Assembly (NCBI GenBank): GCA_902786015.1
Contig: CADAAU010000001.1
Location: 124,001-188,000 of the forward strand
Length of the DNA stretch: 64,000 bases
DNA from: an uncultured Coriobacteriaceae bacterium
GTDB taxonomy: Bacteria > Actinomycetota > Coriobacteriia > Coriobacteriales > Atopobiaceae
Direction of reading: 5' to 3'
Below, piece after piece: positions 50,989-59,773 of the stretch. Both the position numbers and the translations under genes were made by a program. The first letter of the stretch is position 1; every line of letters begins with the position of its first letter. A model generated the notes under the pieces. The model was not told the origin of the DNA and did not search any database. It saw nothing but the letters and a program-made list of their open reading frames with translations.

Positions 50989-52218
50989 ATGGGCGCACAA
51001 AAGAGTTTTGACGACCTCGGTCTGACCGGCGAGGTGCTGGCTGCCGTGAATGAGCTCGCTTACGTGGAGCCAACTCCTGTGCAGATGAAGGCGATTCCCG
51101 CGATTCTTGCCGGACGCGACGTTATGGCTGCGGCACAGACGGGCACGGGCAAGACGGCGGCGTTTCTCTTGCCAACCATGAGTAGACTCGATCGCGTGGG
51201 CCGTCGAAGAGGACCATCCATGCTCGTGGTGACGCCCACGCGCGAGCTGGCACAGCAGATCGTGGAGGTCGCCAGCGTCATTTGTGCCCACACGCATCAT
51301 CGAAGCGCGAGCGTCGTCGGTGGCGTGGGTTACGAGCTGCAGCGAGCGGCGCTCAAGCGAGGGTGCGACGTGCTCGTTGCCACGCCGGGTCGCCTGCTCG
51401 ACCTCATGGGAGAGGGAGCCTGCAGTCTGGGAGACGTTGAGGTGCTCGTGCTCGACGAGGCGGACCGCATGCTCGACATGGGCTTCTTGCCCGACATGCG
51501 GCGCATCGTCGCGGCGTGTCCCCAAAATAGACAGACGCTGCTGTTTTCGGCGACGCTCTCTGACGACGTGCTCCAGAACGTGGGAACGCTCGTGCGCGAT
51601 CCCGTGCGCATCGAGGTTGCACCCAAAGGAACAGCGGCGCAGACAATCGAGCAGTACGTGCTGGGTGTTTCGGCAGAGGCAAAGAAGCGTGTGTTGGTGG
51701 AGGTTCTCAGGCGTGAGGGGGCGGATCGAGTCATCGTATTCTGTAGGGGGAAGCATCGCGCGGACCATCTGTGTCGCATTCTTTGCAAGAAGGGCTTCTC
51801 GGCGGCTCCGATCCATGGCAATCGATCGCAAAACCAACGGGCTCGTGCGTTGGCGCAATTCCGTTCGGGCGAGGTGGGGATATTGGTTGCCACTGACGTG
51901 CTGGCCCGTGGTATCGATGTCTCGGAAGTGTCGTATGTGGTCAACGTTGATGTTCCGCATGAGGCGGAAAGCTATATCCATCGCATCGGGCGCACCGGTC
52001 GTGCCGGCGTGCGGGGATGGACGCTCATGTTCGTGGATGAGGACGAGTACCTGGACCTGCGTGACATTGAGCGGCTTATGGGCAAAAAGATCGCCGACTA
52101 TCCAAAGGCGGAAGGACTCGATGTGGGCGAACACCCCGCGCGTCTTGATCCCGCACGATCGCCCCGCGATCGCCTGCCGAGCAAGAAGGCACGCAAGAGG
52201 ACGGGCAGGCGCAGATAG
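50989..52218 (+). CDS. DEAD-box RNA helicase (RhlE-like)
   Basis: 409 residues from ATG 50989 (GAGAGGAG upstream); the upstream part of the open frame is antisense to GH3. Q motif, AQTGTGKT (motif I, Lys56), PTRELAQQ, TPGRLLDLM, VLDEADRML (II), SATL (III), RGIDVSEV and YIHRIGRTGRAG (VI). A short basic tail (LPSKKARKRTGRRR) would bind RNA. Probably acts in ribosome assembly or RNA decay. Divergent from the GH3 gene with a ~100-base spacer. Confidence 0.94.
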   Translation: MGAQKSFDDLGLTGEVLAAVNELAYVEPTPVQMKAIPAILAGRDVMAAAQTGTGKTAAFLLPTMSRLDRVGRRRGPSMLVVTPTRELAQQIVEVASVICAHTHHRSASVVGGVGYELQRAALKRGCDVLVATPGRLLDLMGEGACSLGDVEVLVLDEADRMLDMGFLPDMRRIVAACPQNRQTLLFSATLSDDVLQNVGTLVRDPVRIEVAPKGTAAQTIEQYVLGVSAEAKKRVLVEVLRREGADRVIVFCRGKHRADHLCRILCKKGFSAAPIHGNRSQNQRARALAQFRSGEVGILVATDVLARGIDVSEVSYVVNVDVPHEAESYIHRIGRTGRAGVRGWTLMFVDEDEYLDLRDIERLMGKKIADYPKAEGLDVGEHPARLDPARSPRDRLPSKKARKRTGRRR

Positions 52219-52285
52219 ACCAGTATCGACCTAGCCCTCTCCATATGTCAGAATGTTTAATGTAGGGGATGTGCGGGGAGGTTGT

Positions 52286-52639
52286 ATGGCCCAACAGCTC
52301 TTGGTCGATTTATATGGGTGTGACCCCGCGTTGCTCGATGACCCGGCGAAGGTGTCGGCAGCAGCGCAGTCGATCGTGCGCAGCATTGGTGCCGAGGTGG
52401 TGGACGAGCTCGTCCACAAGTTCGAGCCCGTGGGCGTAACCTATGTTGCGATTATAACGACCTCGCATGTGTCCATACACACGTGGCCCGAATTACGGTA
52501 TGCCGCACTCGACGTGTTTTCGTGTTCTGACGGAGTGCCGGCGGCGATCGCACAAGCGGTGGGCAGCGCGTTCGGAGCGACCAGCAGTTGCGTAAAGAGC
52601 GTGACCAGAGAAATTGGAGGAGGCAATTATGAGGTATAA
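52286..52639 (+). CDS. speD: S-adenosylmethionine decarboxylase proenzyme-like protein
   Basis: 117 residues from ATG 52286 (GGGGAGG upstream). Self-cleavage region ITTSHVSIHTWPE: Ser60 would become the pyruvoyl group, His65 and Cys80 (LDVFSC) match the catalytic His and Cys of the short bacterial SpeD/SpeH class. The residue before the cleavage serine is Thr rather than the usual Glu, which could affect processing. It overlaps the DUF4178 gene, and an aminopropyltransferase follows, so the cassette likely makes spermidine or a related polyamine. Confidence 0.85.
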   Translation: MAQQLLVDLYGCDPALLDDPAKVSAAAQSIVRSIGAEVVDELVHKFEPVGVTYVAIITTSHVSIHTWPELRYAALDVFSCSDGVPAAIAQAVGSAFGATSSCVKSVTREIGGGNYEV

Positions 52640-53882
52640 CGTAGGAAACGACCTGAGCGTCCAAGGCGTGCGTTATCTGATACTCGGTTCCATTCTCTAC
52701 AAGGACAACGCCCACGGGGACGAGTGGGAGGAGTATAGGCTCCGCAATCACGACGACAGGAGCGAGTCTTGGCTCTCCATCGACATGGGAAACCAAGAGT
52801 ACGAGATGTCCTTTATGATAGGTGCGTCCAAGGCTCCTGACGGGTTTAAGCTGGTAGACTCCGGAACCCAGGTGGTGAGGGGACGCGCGGGCAACGTTGA
52901 CGTCGACATGGGCGAGACGGCTCAGTACGAGACTTGGGAGGATGCCTCCGGGGAACACACCTATTCGGTTGAGCGCTGGAGCGATGAGGTGGAGTATTCC
53001 CGGGGAATGTATGTTGCCCTTGACGACATCAAAGACCTCGGACCTTCTCCTGACGCAAAGAAGGTGAAGTCCTCATCTTCGGGCGTGGGTGGACTCATCA
53101 TTGCCATGTTGGTGGCCGTCGCAATCGGGATGTCGGCGCTATTCTTTGGGGAACGCAACAACACCGACGTGGCCAAGCTGCTTAATGTGAGCGGCGAGTA
53201 CGTACTCGTAAAGGAGGCTTCCACCTCGAATGACGTGTTGGTCTACGCCACTGCGAAGTCGGTCGACGACGCGAGCAAAGACATCATCAACAAGCTCGAG
53301 GGAGAGGTGCAGTCAGTCAAGGAGGACGAGGACGGAACGACGGTCGCGCTGCTTACCGGCAACGAATACATATTGGTCTACGAAGATGTCGGCAAAGACG
53401 ACTTTGACGACGGGGATGACACGCAGGCGAGCAGCGAAGAGCAGACGAAGGCCCCAAATACGGGAGAGACGAAGACTGGGGCAGAGGCACAGGACGAAGA
53501 TGAGGAGGAGGCAAGCGCGGCAGAAGACACGGCAACCAGCAATGACGTGAGCGCACAGTCTGTCTCGGAGTTGATTTCTAACGCAGCTAGTCGAACTTTG
53601 GTGCAAGTTACGAGTCGCCGTCATGCCTATACGACCGACAAGAGACCATATCACTCCAGGTATCTTACCTATCGATGGTATCGCACCTTCTATCGCGCGG
53701 TGGCATATGAGGCCGACACAAAGTCGTACTCGAAAGACGAGTCCTCGTATAGTAACTACAATGGCGAGACGTCAGTGGATAGCACCTCTACCAGCGCCTA
53801 CGAAACATACGCGAGGAGCATCCGGCAACAGAGCGCCGATGCAAAGAAGACATCTGGTGGCGGGACCTCAAGTGGCAAGTAG
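52629..53882 (+). CDS. DUF4178 membrane protein
   Basis: 417 residues from ATG 52629 (GGAGGAGG at 52617-52624), overlapping speD by 11 bases. Residues about 1-140 form a DUF4178 domain (VQGVRYLILGSILYKD, EWEEYRLRN, WLSIDMGNQEYEMSF). One membrane helix follows (about 155-177, GLIIAMLVAVAIGMSALFF), then a soluble domain with an acidic linker and a Ser/Tyr/Arg-rich C-terminal part (YLTYRWYRTFYRAVAYEAD). DUF4178 genes recur beside speD and membrane spermidine synthases in Actinobacteria. Its own activity is unknown. Confidence 0.8.
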   Translation: MRYNVGNDLSVQGVRYLILGSILYKDNAHGDEWEEYRLRNHDDRSESWLSIDMGNQEYEMSFMIGASKAPDGFKLVDSGTQVVRGRAGNVDVDMGETAQYETWEDASGEHTYSVERWSDEVEYSRGMYVALDDIKDLGPSPDAKKVKSSSSGVGGLIIAMLVAVAIGMSALFFGERNNTDVAKLLNVSGEYVLVKEASTSNDVLVYATAKSVDDASKDIINKLEGEVQSVKEDEDGTTVALLTGNEYILVYEDVGKDDFDDGDDTQASSEEQTKAPNTGETKTGAEAQDEDEEEASAAEDTATSNDVSAQSVSELISNAASRTLVQVTSRRHAYTTDKRPYHSRYLTYRWYRTFYRAVAYEADTKSYSKDESSYSNYNGETSVDSTSTSAYETYARSIRQQSADAKKTSGGGTSSGK

Positions 53883-55419
53883 GCACGCGGGATCTACGGA
53901 GGAGCGGGAGGGACTCATAGAGTATCGTCCGCTCCTCTTTGTGGTGCTCATCATATCTGGATGCTCCATGTGCTACGAGCTCATCATAAGCGCGTTGAGC
54001 ACGTATCTTTTGGGCAACAGCGTACTGCAGTATTCGGTGACCATCGGACTGTACATGGCGGCGATGGGCCTAGGCGCCTATCTTTCCAAGTTCGTGACTC
54101 GTCGGCTGTTCAGGCGCTTCGCACAAATCGAGCTGGCGGTAGGACTTTTGGGGGGAACGAGCTCGCTCGTGCTGTTCCTAGCGCACCTGTACCTGCATGG
54201 GTTCAGGATCCTCATGTATGCCCTCGTGATTCTTATCGGCATATTGGTGGGAGCCGAAATCCCCATACTCACACGCATCGTGGAGGAAGACAAGAGGCAC
54301 CTGCGTCTTGCGCTCTCGTCAATATTTTCCATCGACTACATGGGAGGGCTCATCGGCGCGATTGCGTTTCCGCTGCTCCTGTTGCCTCAGTTGGGTTTTT
54401 TTGCCACGTCGTTTTTGTGCGGGCTCATCAATTGCATTGCCGCCTCCATCGTGTTGTGGCGCTACGGTCGGCGCATCGAGGGCGTGGCGTCGCTCAGAGT
54501 CGTGGCAGTGGTGCTCATGGTGGTTATGGCTGTGGGTATGGTGGCGTCCGATCGTCTTTCTACCATGGTTGAGGGCGGGCTTTACCGCGATCACGTTATT
54601 GTCTCGGAGCAGACTCCCTACCAAAAGATCGTGCTCACGCGACGTGTCGATGACTTGCGTCTGTTTTTGGACGGAAACATCCAGTTCTGTTCTCGTGACG
54701 AATATCGATATCACGAGGCGCTCGTTCACGTTCCTATGGCGATGGCGCCCACGCACTCGCATGTCCTCGTGCTCGGCGGAGGTGACGGTCTTGCCGCACG
54801 CGAGATCCTTAAGTACGACGACGTGAGTGACATTACGATTGTCGATATCGACCCGAGCATGACGCAGCTGTGTGCTCAAGACGAGGCCATCGTACGTCTA
54901 AACGAGGGCTCGCTTGTGGACCCACGAGTGAGGGTATGCAACGAGGATGCCAAGCAGTTCTTGCAAGAGAGTCATGATGGGTATGACGTTGTGATAATAG
55001 ACCTGCCTGACCCCAACAGTGAGGCCCTCAACCAGCTCTACACCGATTCGTTCTATCGCCTCGTCGGGAACCATCTTGTGGACGGCGGGGTATTCGTCAC
55101 CCAGTCGACGAGTCCCTATTTTGCGCGCGAAGCGTTTTGGTGCATCAATCAGACGATTTCGTCGGAAGGATTCCACGTCTTGCCCTACCATCTCAATGTG
55201 CCTTCGTTTGGGGAGTGGGGCTTCAATGTCGCGTCGCGGACGGAGCTACACCCCGACGTCAAGATAACGGTGCCGACCTCGTACCTCACGAGTCAAAACG
55301 CTCCGGCGCTCTTTGCGTTCGGTATGGACGAGTCAAAGCCTTCCCACATGAGTAAAAACACACTCAATCACCCCGTGCTCATCGAGTACTACAACAAGGC
55401 GCTTGTTGAATGGGGATAG
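53872..55419 (+). CDS. Membrane-fused polyamine aminopropyltransferase (SpeE-like)
   Basis: About 515 residues from GTG 53872, overlapping the DUF4178 gene by 11 bases; earlier in-frame starts lie deep in that gene. Seven membrane helices (about 20-230: CYELIISALSTYLLGNSVLQ, AAMGLGAYLSKFV, EIPILTRIVEEDK) precede a spermidine-synthase domain (about 245-515). The SAM-type fold motif is VLVLGGGDGLAAREIL (about 296-311), then TIVDIDPSM, IIDLPDPNSEALNQLYTDSFY and TQSTSPYF. The asparagine-containing DLPDPN loop replaces the D-x-x-D-P of soluble SpeE. Transfers aminopropyl groups from decarboxylated SAM, which the speD product would supply. Confidence 0.87.
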   Translation: MASRHAGSTEEREGLIEYRPLLFVVLIISGCSMCYELIISALSTYLLGNSVLQYSVTIGLYMAAMGLGAYLSKFVTRRLFRRFAQIELAVGLLGGTSSLVLFLAHLYLHGFRILMYALVILIGILVGAEIPILTRIVEEDKRHLRLALSSIFSIDYMGGLIGAIAFPLLLLPQLGFFATSFLCGLINCIAASIVLWRYGRRIEGVASLRVVAVVLMVVMAVGMVASDRLSTMVEGGLYRDHVIVSEQTPYQKIVLTRRVDDLRLFLDGNIQFCSRDEYRYHEALVHVPMAMAPTHSHVLVLGGGDGLAAREILKYDDVSDITIVDIDPSMTQLCAQDEAIVRLNEGSLVDPRVRVCNEDAKQFLQESHDGYDVVIIDLPDPNSEALNQLYTDSFYRLVGNHLVDGGVFVTQSTSPYFAREAFWCINQTISSEGFHVLPYHLNVPSFGEWGFNVASRTELHPDVKITVPTSYLTSQNAPALFAFGMDESKPSHMSKNTLNHPVLIEYYNKALVEWG

Positions 55420-55516
55420 GCTACAAAAAAGTCGTGTTTTTGGTGTCGAAACTGAGCAAAGTGGCGCACAATAGAATCATCTGGCAAAAGATGTGTTTGA
55501 AGATGGGAGAATCTTA

Positions 55517-56470
55517 ATGGCAGAGGAAGCAAAGCGTCGTCTGGTAACGCGTAGCGATTTTGACGGCCTCGTATGTGCGATGATTCTCAAGGAGCTCGAC
55601 CTTATTGATGATATCAAGTTCGTACACCCGAAGGACGTGCAAGACGGCAAGGTGGACATCACGTCCAATGACATCACCACCAACCTTCCGTTTGACCCGC
55701 GTGTAGGCTTGGCGTTCGACCATCACGAGTCGGAGCTCACGCGCAACAAGGACATAGACTATGCGGGTCGCTACATTATTGACGGCGATGCAAAGAGCGC
55801 TGCCCGCGTTGTGTACGATTACTATGGCGGCAAGGAGGCACTGCCTCGCATCACCGACGAGCTCATGTGGGCGGTCGACAAGGGCGATTCGGCCGACTTC
55901 ACGCTCGAGGAGATTCTGAATCCCGAAGGTTGGGTGCTCATGAACTTCCTCATGGATGCGCGTACGGGTCTGGGACGCTTCCGCGAGTTCCGCATCTCGA
56001 ACTATCAGCTTATGATGAAGCTCATCGACGAGTGCCTCGAGCATTCGGTGGACGAGGTCCTTCAGGATCCCGATGTCCAGGAGCGCGTTGAGCTTTACTT
56101 CGACCAACAGGAGCGGTTCAAGAAGCAGGTCGAGAACCTTGCCCGAGTCGAAGGACGCGTAGTCGTGCTCGACCTTCGCGATGAGGATGTCATCTATGCG
56201 GGCAATCGCTTCATGGTCTATGCGATGTATCCTCAGACCCAGATTTCGGTACATGTTGCCTGGGGCTTCCGCAAACAGAACACCGCAGTCATGATCGGAA
56301 AGTCGATTCTGGACAAGCGCAGCAAGGCAAACATCGGCGAGCTGTGCCTCACCTACGGCGGTGGCGGCCACGCCAATGCAGGCACGTGCCAGATCGACAA
56401 CGACAAGGTCGATGCCGCTCTGCCCGATATCATTGCTGCCCTCAACGCAGACTGCACGCCTGTAGAGTAG
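55517..56470 (+). CDS. DHH-family phosphoesterase
   Basis: 317 residues from ATG 55517 (GGGAGA upstream; an in-frame GTG at 55493 is less likely). RSDFDGLVCAMIL holds the first aspartates, VGLAFDHHESE the DHH motif, DELMWAVDKGDSADF the third metal site and GGGGHANAGTCQ the DHHA1-type glycine motif. The family includes exopolyphosphatase-like and oligoribonucleotide/cyclic dinucleotide phosphodiesterases; the substrate here is open. No membrane segment. Confidence 0.88.
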   Translation: MAEEAKRRLVTRSDFDGLVCAMILKELDLIDDIKFVHPKDVQDGKVDITSNDITTNLPFDPRVGLAFDHHESELTRNKDIDYAGRYIIDGDAKSAARVVYDYYGGKEALPRITDELMWAVDKGDSADFTLEEILNPEGWVLMNFLMDARTGLGRFREFRISNYQLMMKLIDECLEHSVDEVLQDPDVQERVELYFDQQERFKKQVENLARVEGRVVVLDLRDEDVIYAGNRFMVYAMYPQTQISVHVAWGFRKQNTAVMIGKSILDKRSKANIGELCLTYGGGGHANAGTCQIDNDKVDAALPDIIAALNADCTPVE

Positions 56471-56504
56471 AGCGTCCGTTCAGTCTCCTCGCTCCCAACA
56501 GGGG

Positions 56505-56625
56505 CAGTCCTCGATCCCGGCAGGGACGGAGGTTATGCATCTGTGCTCGAACAGTCCTCGGCTTCGCCTGCGGAACTCGCACAGACACATAACCTCCGTC
56601 CCTGCTCTGCTGTAGAACTCGCGCG
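56505..56625. repeat. Hairpin repeat, copy 4, inside a broken older copy
   Basis: Inner arms CAGGGACGGAGGTTATG (56521-56537) and CATAACCTCCGTCCCTG (56588-56604) pair perfectly; CTGTGC (56541-56546) and GCACAG (56579-56584) continue the stem. The loop 56551-56577 equals that at 19028-19054. Outside it, CAGTCCTCG (56505-56513) and GAACTCGCGCG (56615-56625) are the two halves of another copy's loop. Confidence 0.85.
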
Positions 56626-56728
56626 GGACAGGCAATAAGCAGTGATTCCGATGCTGTGGGTGGGCCTGGCAGACATTTGATATGGTTTTCCTTCCAGAGT
56701 TTTCAACACTGCATATAATTCTCTCGAT

Positions 56729-56749
56729 GGCCTCGAATGAGGCCTTTTT
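56729..56749 (+). terminator. Short hairpin and T run, just after a TATAAT box
   Basis: GGCCTC/GAGGCC stem followed by TTTTT (56745-56749). A TATAAT at 56714-56719 lies only 10 bases upstream. The rest of 56640-56987 contains no gene I can support; a weak AGAACG/CGTTCT stem is at 56873-56888. Confidence 0.65.
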
Positions 56750-56987
56750 GTCTCGTTTTGCGTTTTTGCTTCAAATTGCGCATGAACTCACATGGCGTTT
56801 ACCTGCGTAAATGCAGGATTTCGGGAACTAGCTGCTCAATATGCGCGAGTTTGGTGTCACCTCGTCCAAAAAAGAACGATTCCGTTCTGGTGAGGCGACG
56901 TAACCTTTAGATACGGGATTTCAACAACGCTCACAGCTCTACACAGCCGCTATCGCAGACGTCAGACAGGCGTCGGGAGGGGGAATC

Positions 56988-57809
56988 ATGGCGCATACCG
57001 CGATGTTCTCGGACGCAGGGGTGCGATACCACACAAATCAGGATGCCGCCTGCATTCAGGTGGCGCGCACATGCCTGGGAGAGGCTGCCCTGCTTGCGGT
57101 GTGCGACGGGGTCGGTGGACTTGCGTGGGGAGAGCTCGCGAGCGCTACGGTCGTGGATGGGTTCTGCAGATGGTTTAGAAAGAAGCTGCCCAAGGAGCTG
57201 CCAGGACTGATGCGGGGAGGCCTGGCAGATGGTCGAGGCGTAGAGGCAGAGTGGCGTGTCTTGCTCTCGCGTCTGAACGAGGTGCTTCTCTCGCACGGTC
57301 AGGGAGCCGGCCATCTGCTCGGGACGTGCGTGTCTGCCGTGTTTGTGCTGGGCGGCGACTATGTGGCCGTACAGGTGGGAGACGGGAGGGTCCTCAAATT
57401 AGGGCGTGGTTTCTATGAACAGATAAGTGAGGACCAAACGCTCTTGGCGCACAAGCTACGAACCAGGACGATCGCAAGCGAGCGGGATGCGCCTGCCACT
57501 GACGCAAACACCATCTTGCAGGCCGTTGGCTCGCAAAGGGATCTGCGACCCGTCTTCTACCACGGTAGCGTTGAGCCGGACGAGTTGTTGGTCGTCTGCT
57601 GCGATGGTATCTGGCGCAAAGTCGGAAATACTGGCATTTACAACATGTTTGGTCGCGTGGACTTCTGTGACGAAGGCCAGCTTGATGGTGTATGCCAAGA
57701 ACTGGCGCGGCATGCCTTGTCTTTGGGCGAGACGGACAACATGACGGTAGCTTGCCTTTCTGGTGACCTTGAGCGCTCTCGAAGGGGGGATGCGCGATGC
57801 GACCGGTAG
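56988..57809 (+). CDS. PP2C-family Ser/Thr protein phosphatase
   Basis: 273 residues; GGGAGGGGG before ATG 56988. PP2C metal-site motifs in order: DAGVRYHTNQDA, AVCDGVGGLAWGELAS, VGDGRVLKLG, VVCCDGIW and ETDNMTVACL. An insertion-free, compact, cytoplasmic domain with no membrane segment. It overlaps the kinase gene by 13 bases, the classic pairing in which it reverses kinase phosphorylation. It heads the four-gene module that ends with the giant Ig-like protein. Confidence 0.92.
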   Translation: MAHTAMFSDAGVRYHTNQDAACIQVARTCLGEAALLAVCDGVGGLAWGELASATVVDGFCRWFRKKLPKELPGLMRGGLADGRGVEAEWRVLLSRLNEVLLSHGQGAGHLLGTCVSAVFVLGGDYVAVQVGDGRVLKLGRGFYEQISEDQTLLAHKLRTRTIASERDAPATDANTILQAVGSQRDLRPVFYHGSVEPDELLVVCCDGIWRKVGNTGIYNMFGRVDFCDEGQLDGVCQELARHALSLGETDNMTVACLSGDLERSRRGDARCDR

Positions 57810-59773
57810 CGATTGGCAGTGTCATTGATGACAAGTACGAGCTGGTAGGAAAAATCGGTCGCGGTGGCATGTCGATCGTGTGGCTCGGTAAGGACGTGCG
57901 CCTTGGCAAGATGTGGGCCATCAAGGAAGTGCTTCCCAGTGAGGGTGGAGAGCGTGGTCGTCTGTTGAGGAAGGCCATCGTGGATGAGGCAAACTTCATG
58001 AAGCGCCTCGACCATCCGGCAATACCGCGCATTGTGGACATCATAGACATGGGCACCGAACTCTTTGTGGTGATGGACTATGTAAACGGGCAATCGCTGG
58101 GCAGGCTTCTGTCCAATCGGAAGAAGCCATTTGCGCAGGAAGACGTGGTCCGTTGGGGCATAGAGCTATGCGATGTGCTGTCCTACCTTCACGCCTATAC
58201 GACTTCGGAGGGCGAACGCCACCAGATCGTATACAGGGACATGAAGCCCGCCAATCTCGTACTCCGTGACGACGGGTCGGTTCGTCTTATTGACTTTGGC
58301 GTATGCTGGGAGCGCGTTGGAGGAGAAAACAACGACGGATTGATCGTTGGGACTCCAGGTTATGCAGCGCCTGAGCAGCTGCCCGCTACCGCTCATCCCA
58401 CGCGACTTTCTCCCGAAGTGGTCATCGATGGTCGCGTCGACGTGTATTCGCTCGGTGCGACGCTCTATAGCTTGGTCACGGGCCACGTTCCAAAGATGAG
58501 CCATGGCAAAGACGGCGTGCGTACCGTGTCGTTCGTTATGCAACCCATTCGAGAGTGGGACCCCAAGCTCTCGGAGGGACTCGAGCACGTTATTGGAAGA
58601 GCGACGCAAAAGGACCCCTCCAATCGTTATCAGACCATTGAGGAGATGCGCTACGACCTCGAGCACTACGTGCAGCTGACGAGCGAGCATCGAAAAAAGC
58701 AAATGCGCAAGGTCACGGAGTTCAGACATTGGGTAGCCGCGGCGGCGACATGCTTTCTTTGCGGGGCGGCATTTGTGGGTCTCTCGATCATTACGCGGGC
58801 AACCACCTATGAGGCGTGTATGCGCGAGGCGAGCATCGCCTCCAAGGAGGCGGGAGCCGACGGGACTCCTTCTGATGCAGAAGCTCTCTATTGTACGGCG
58901 ATTGAGACTGACCCAACACATGTGGAACCGTTCGAATCGCTGCTCCATGACGTGTACGAGGCGGACAACGTTTTTACTCCTGACGAGGAGGCGCGTTGGA
59001 GCGCGATCTTTCGTGCCCATGAGGCGGTCATACGTCCGAACGCTGGTTATGCCCGTCTGTGCTTCGAGGCGGGCGTGTGCTACCTGTGCTTCTATGGCGC
59101 GGATGCGGCGGAGTCGGATGGCTCCGCATGGGGGCAAGCGGCCATCTTGAATGCGAGCAAGTCTCGGGCGTGGTTCGAGCGTGTATGTCGTACTTGCGAC
59201 GTGTCGTGGGAGAGGCAAGCTGATGGCGATCCTCTGTCTATGACTTTTGAGAAGGGCCTGCAGACTATCGATGACGCCGATGTGCGCGCCGCCGACGCCT
59301 ACCTGCGCATCGCAGAGTTCAACGACATAAAGCAGCGTGCCGCTCGTGAGGGCAGAGCGGCCGGGGACGAGTATCAGAGGTTTTGGAACGCCCTCTGTCA
59401 GACGGTGCGAACCGCCCCGTCTTGTATAGAGGGGGTCAGGATTCGGCTGTATCTCATTGCGTTCGAGGCGATTGCCGCAGATGACGTCCTGGGCGGCATC
59501 TATCGAAAGGCACTTGAAGACGGACGAGTCGACGAGTCGTATGACGAGGTGCGTTCCCTGCTCGATTCGGTGCTGGAAGGCGTTCATGACGATGGGTTGC
59601 GCGGGTTCGTAGAGGCTCCGGGAAACGCCAACGTGTATGGACCGATTTATCGATACATCGTCTCCAACGAGGGCCTCGCATACCAAAACGTTGTGCAGAC
59701 ATACGAGAATCCCGTCGCCCGTACAGATATGGCGACCCAGCAATCCGGACGAGAGGAGCAAGCATGGAACTGA
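57797..59773 (+). CDS. Transmembrane Ser/Thr protein kinase with Cys-rich extracytoplasmic domain
   Basis: 658 residues. Kinase domain about 13-300: GRGGMSIVW loop, Lys43 in WAIKEV, catalytic VYRDMKPANL (Asp148, Lys150; Tyr in place of the usual His), DFG Asp166, GTPGYAAPEQ and DVYSLGATLYSLVTG. One membrane helix (about 313-333, VAAAATCFLCGAAFVGLSII). The outer ~320 residues are helical, TPR-like and rich in cysteine (RLCFEAGVCYLCFYG, RVCRTCDVSW), with no PASTA repeats. Kinase identity is firm; the ligand sensed by the outer domain is unknown. Overlaps both neighbours. Confidence 0.92.
   Translation: MRPVAIGSVIDDKYELVGKIGRGGMSIVWLGKDVRLGKMWAIKEVLPSEGGERGRLLRKAIVDEANFMKRLDHPAIPRIVDIIDMGTELFVVMDYVNGQSLGRLLSNRKKPFAQEDVVRWGIELCDVLSYLHAYTTSEGERHQIVYRDMKPANLVLRDDGSVRLIDFGVCWERVGGENNDGLIVGTPGYAAPEQLPATAHPTRLSPEVVIDGRVDVYSLGATLYSLVTGHVPKMSHGKDGVRTVSFVMQPIREWDPKLSEGLEHVIGRATQKDPSNRYQTIEEMRYDLEHYVQLTSEHRKKQMRKVTEFRHWVAAAATCFLCGAAFVGLSIITRATTYEACMREASIASKEAGADGTPSDAEALYCTAIETDPTHVEPFESLLHDVYEADNVFTPDEEARWSAIFRAHEAVIRPNAGYARLCFEAGVCYLCFYGADAAESDGSAWGQAAILNASKSRAWFERVCRTCDVSWERQADGDPLSMTFEKGLQTIDDADVRAADAYLRIAEFNDIKQRAAREGRAAGDEYQRFWNALCQTVRTAPSCIEGVRIRLYLIAFEAIAADDVLGGIYRKALEDGRVDESYDEVRSLLDSVLEGVHDDGLRGFVEAPGNANVYGPIYRYIVSNEGLAYQNVVQTYENPVARTDMATQQSGREEQAWN

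Noticed and set aside
58166-59761. 531-residue open frame antisense to the Ser/Thr kinase
   Set aside because: A shadow of a high-GC gene; composition is biased to His/Arg and there is no start signal.
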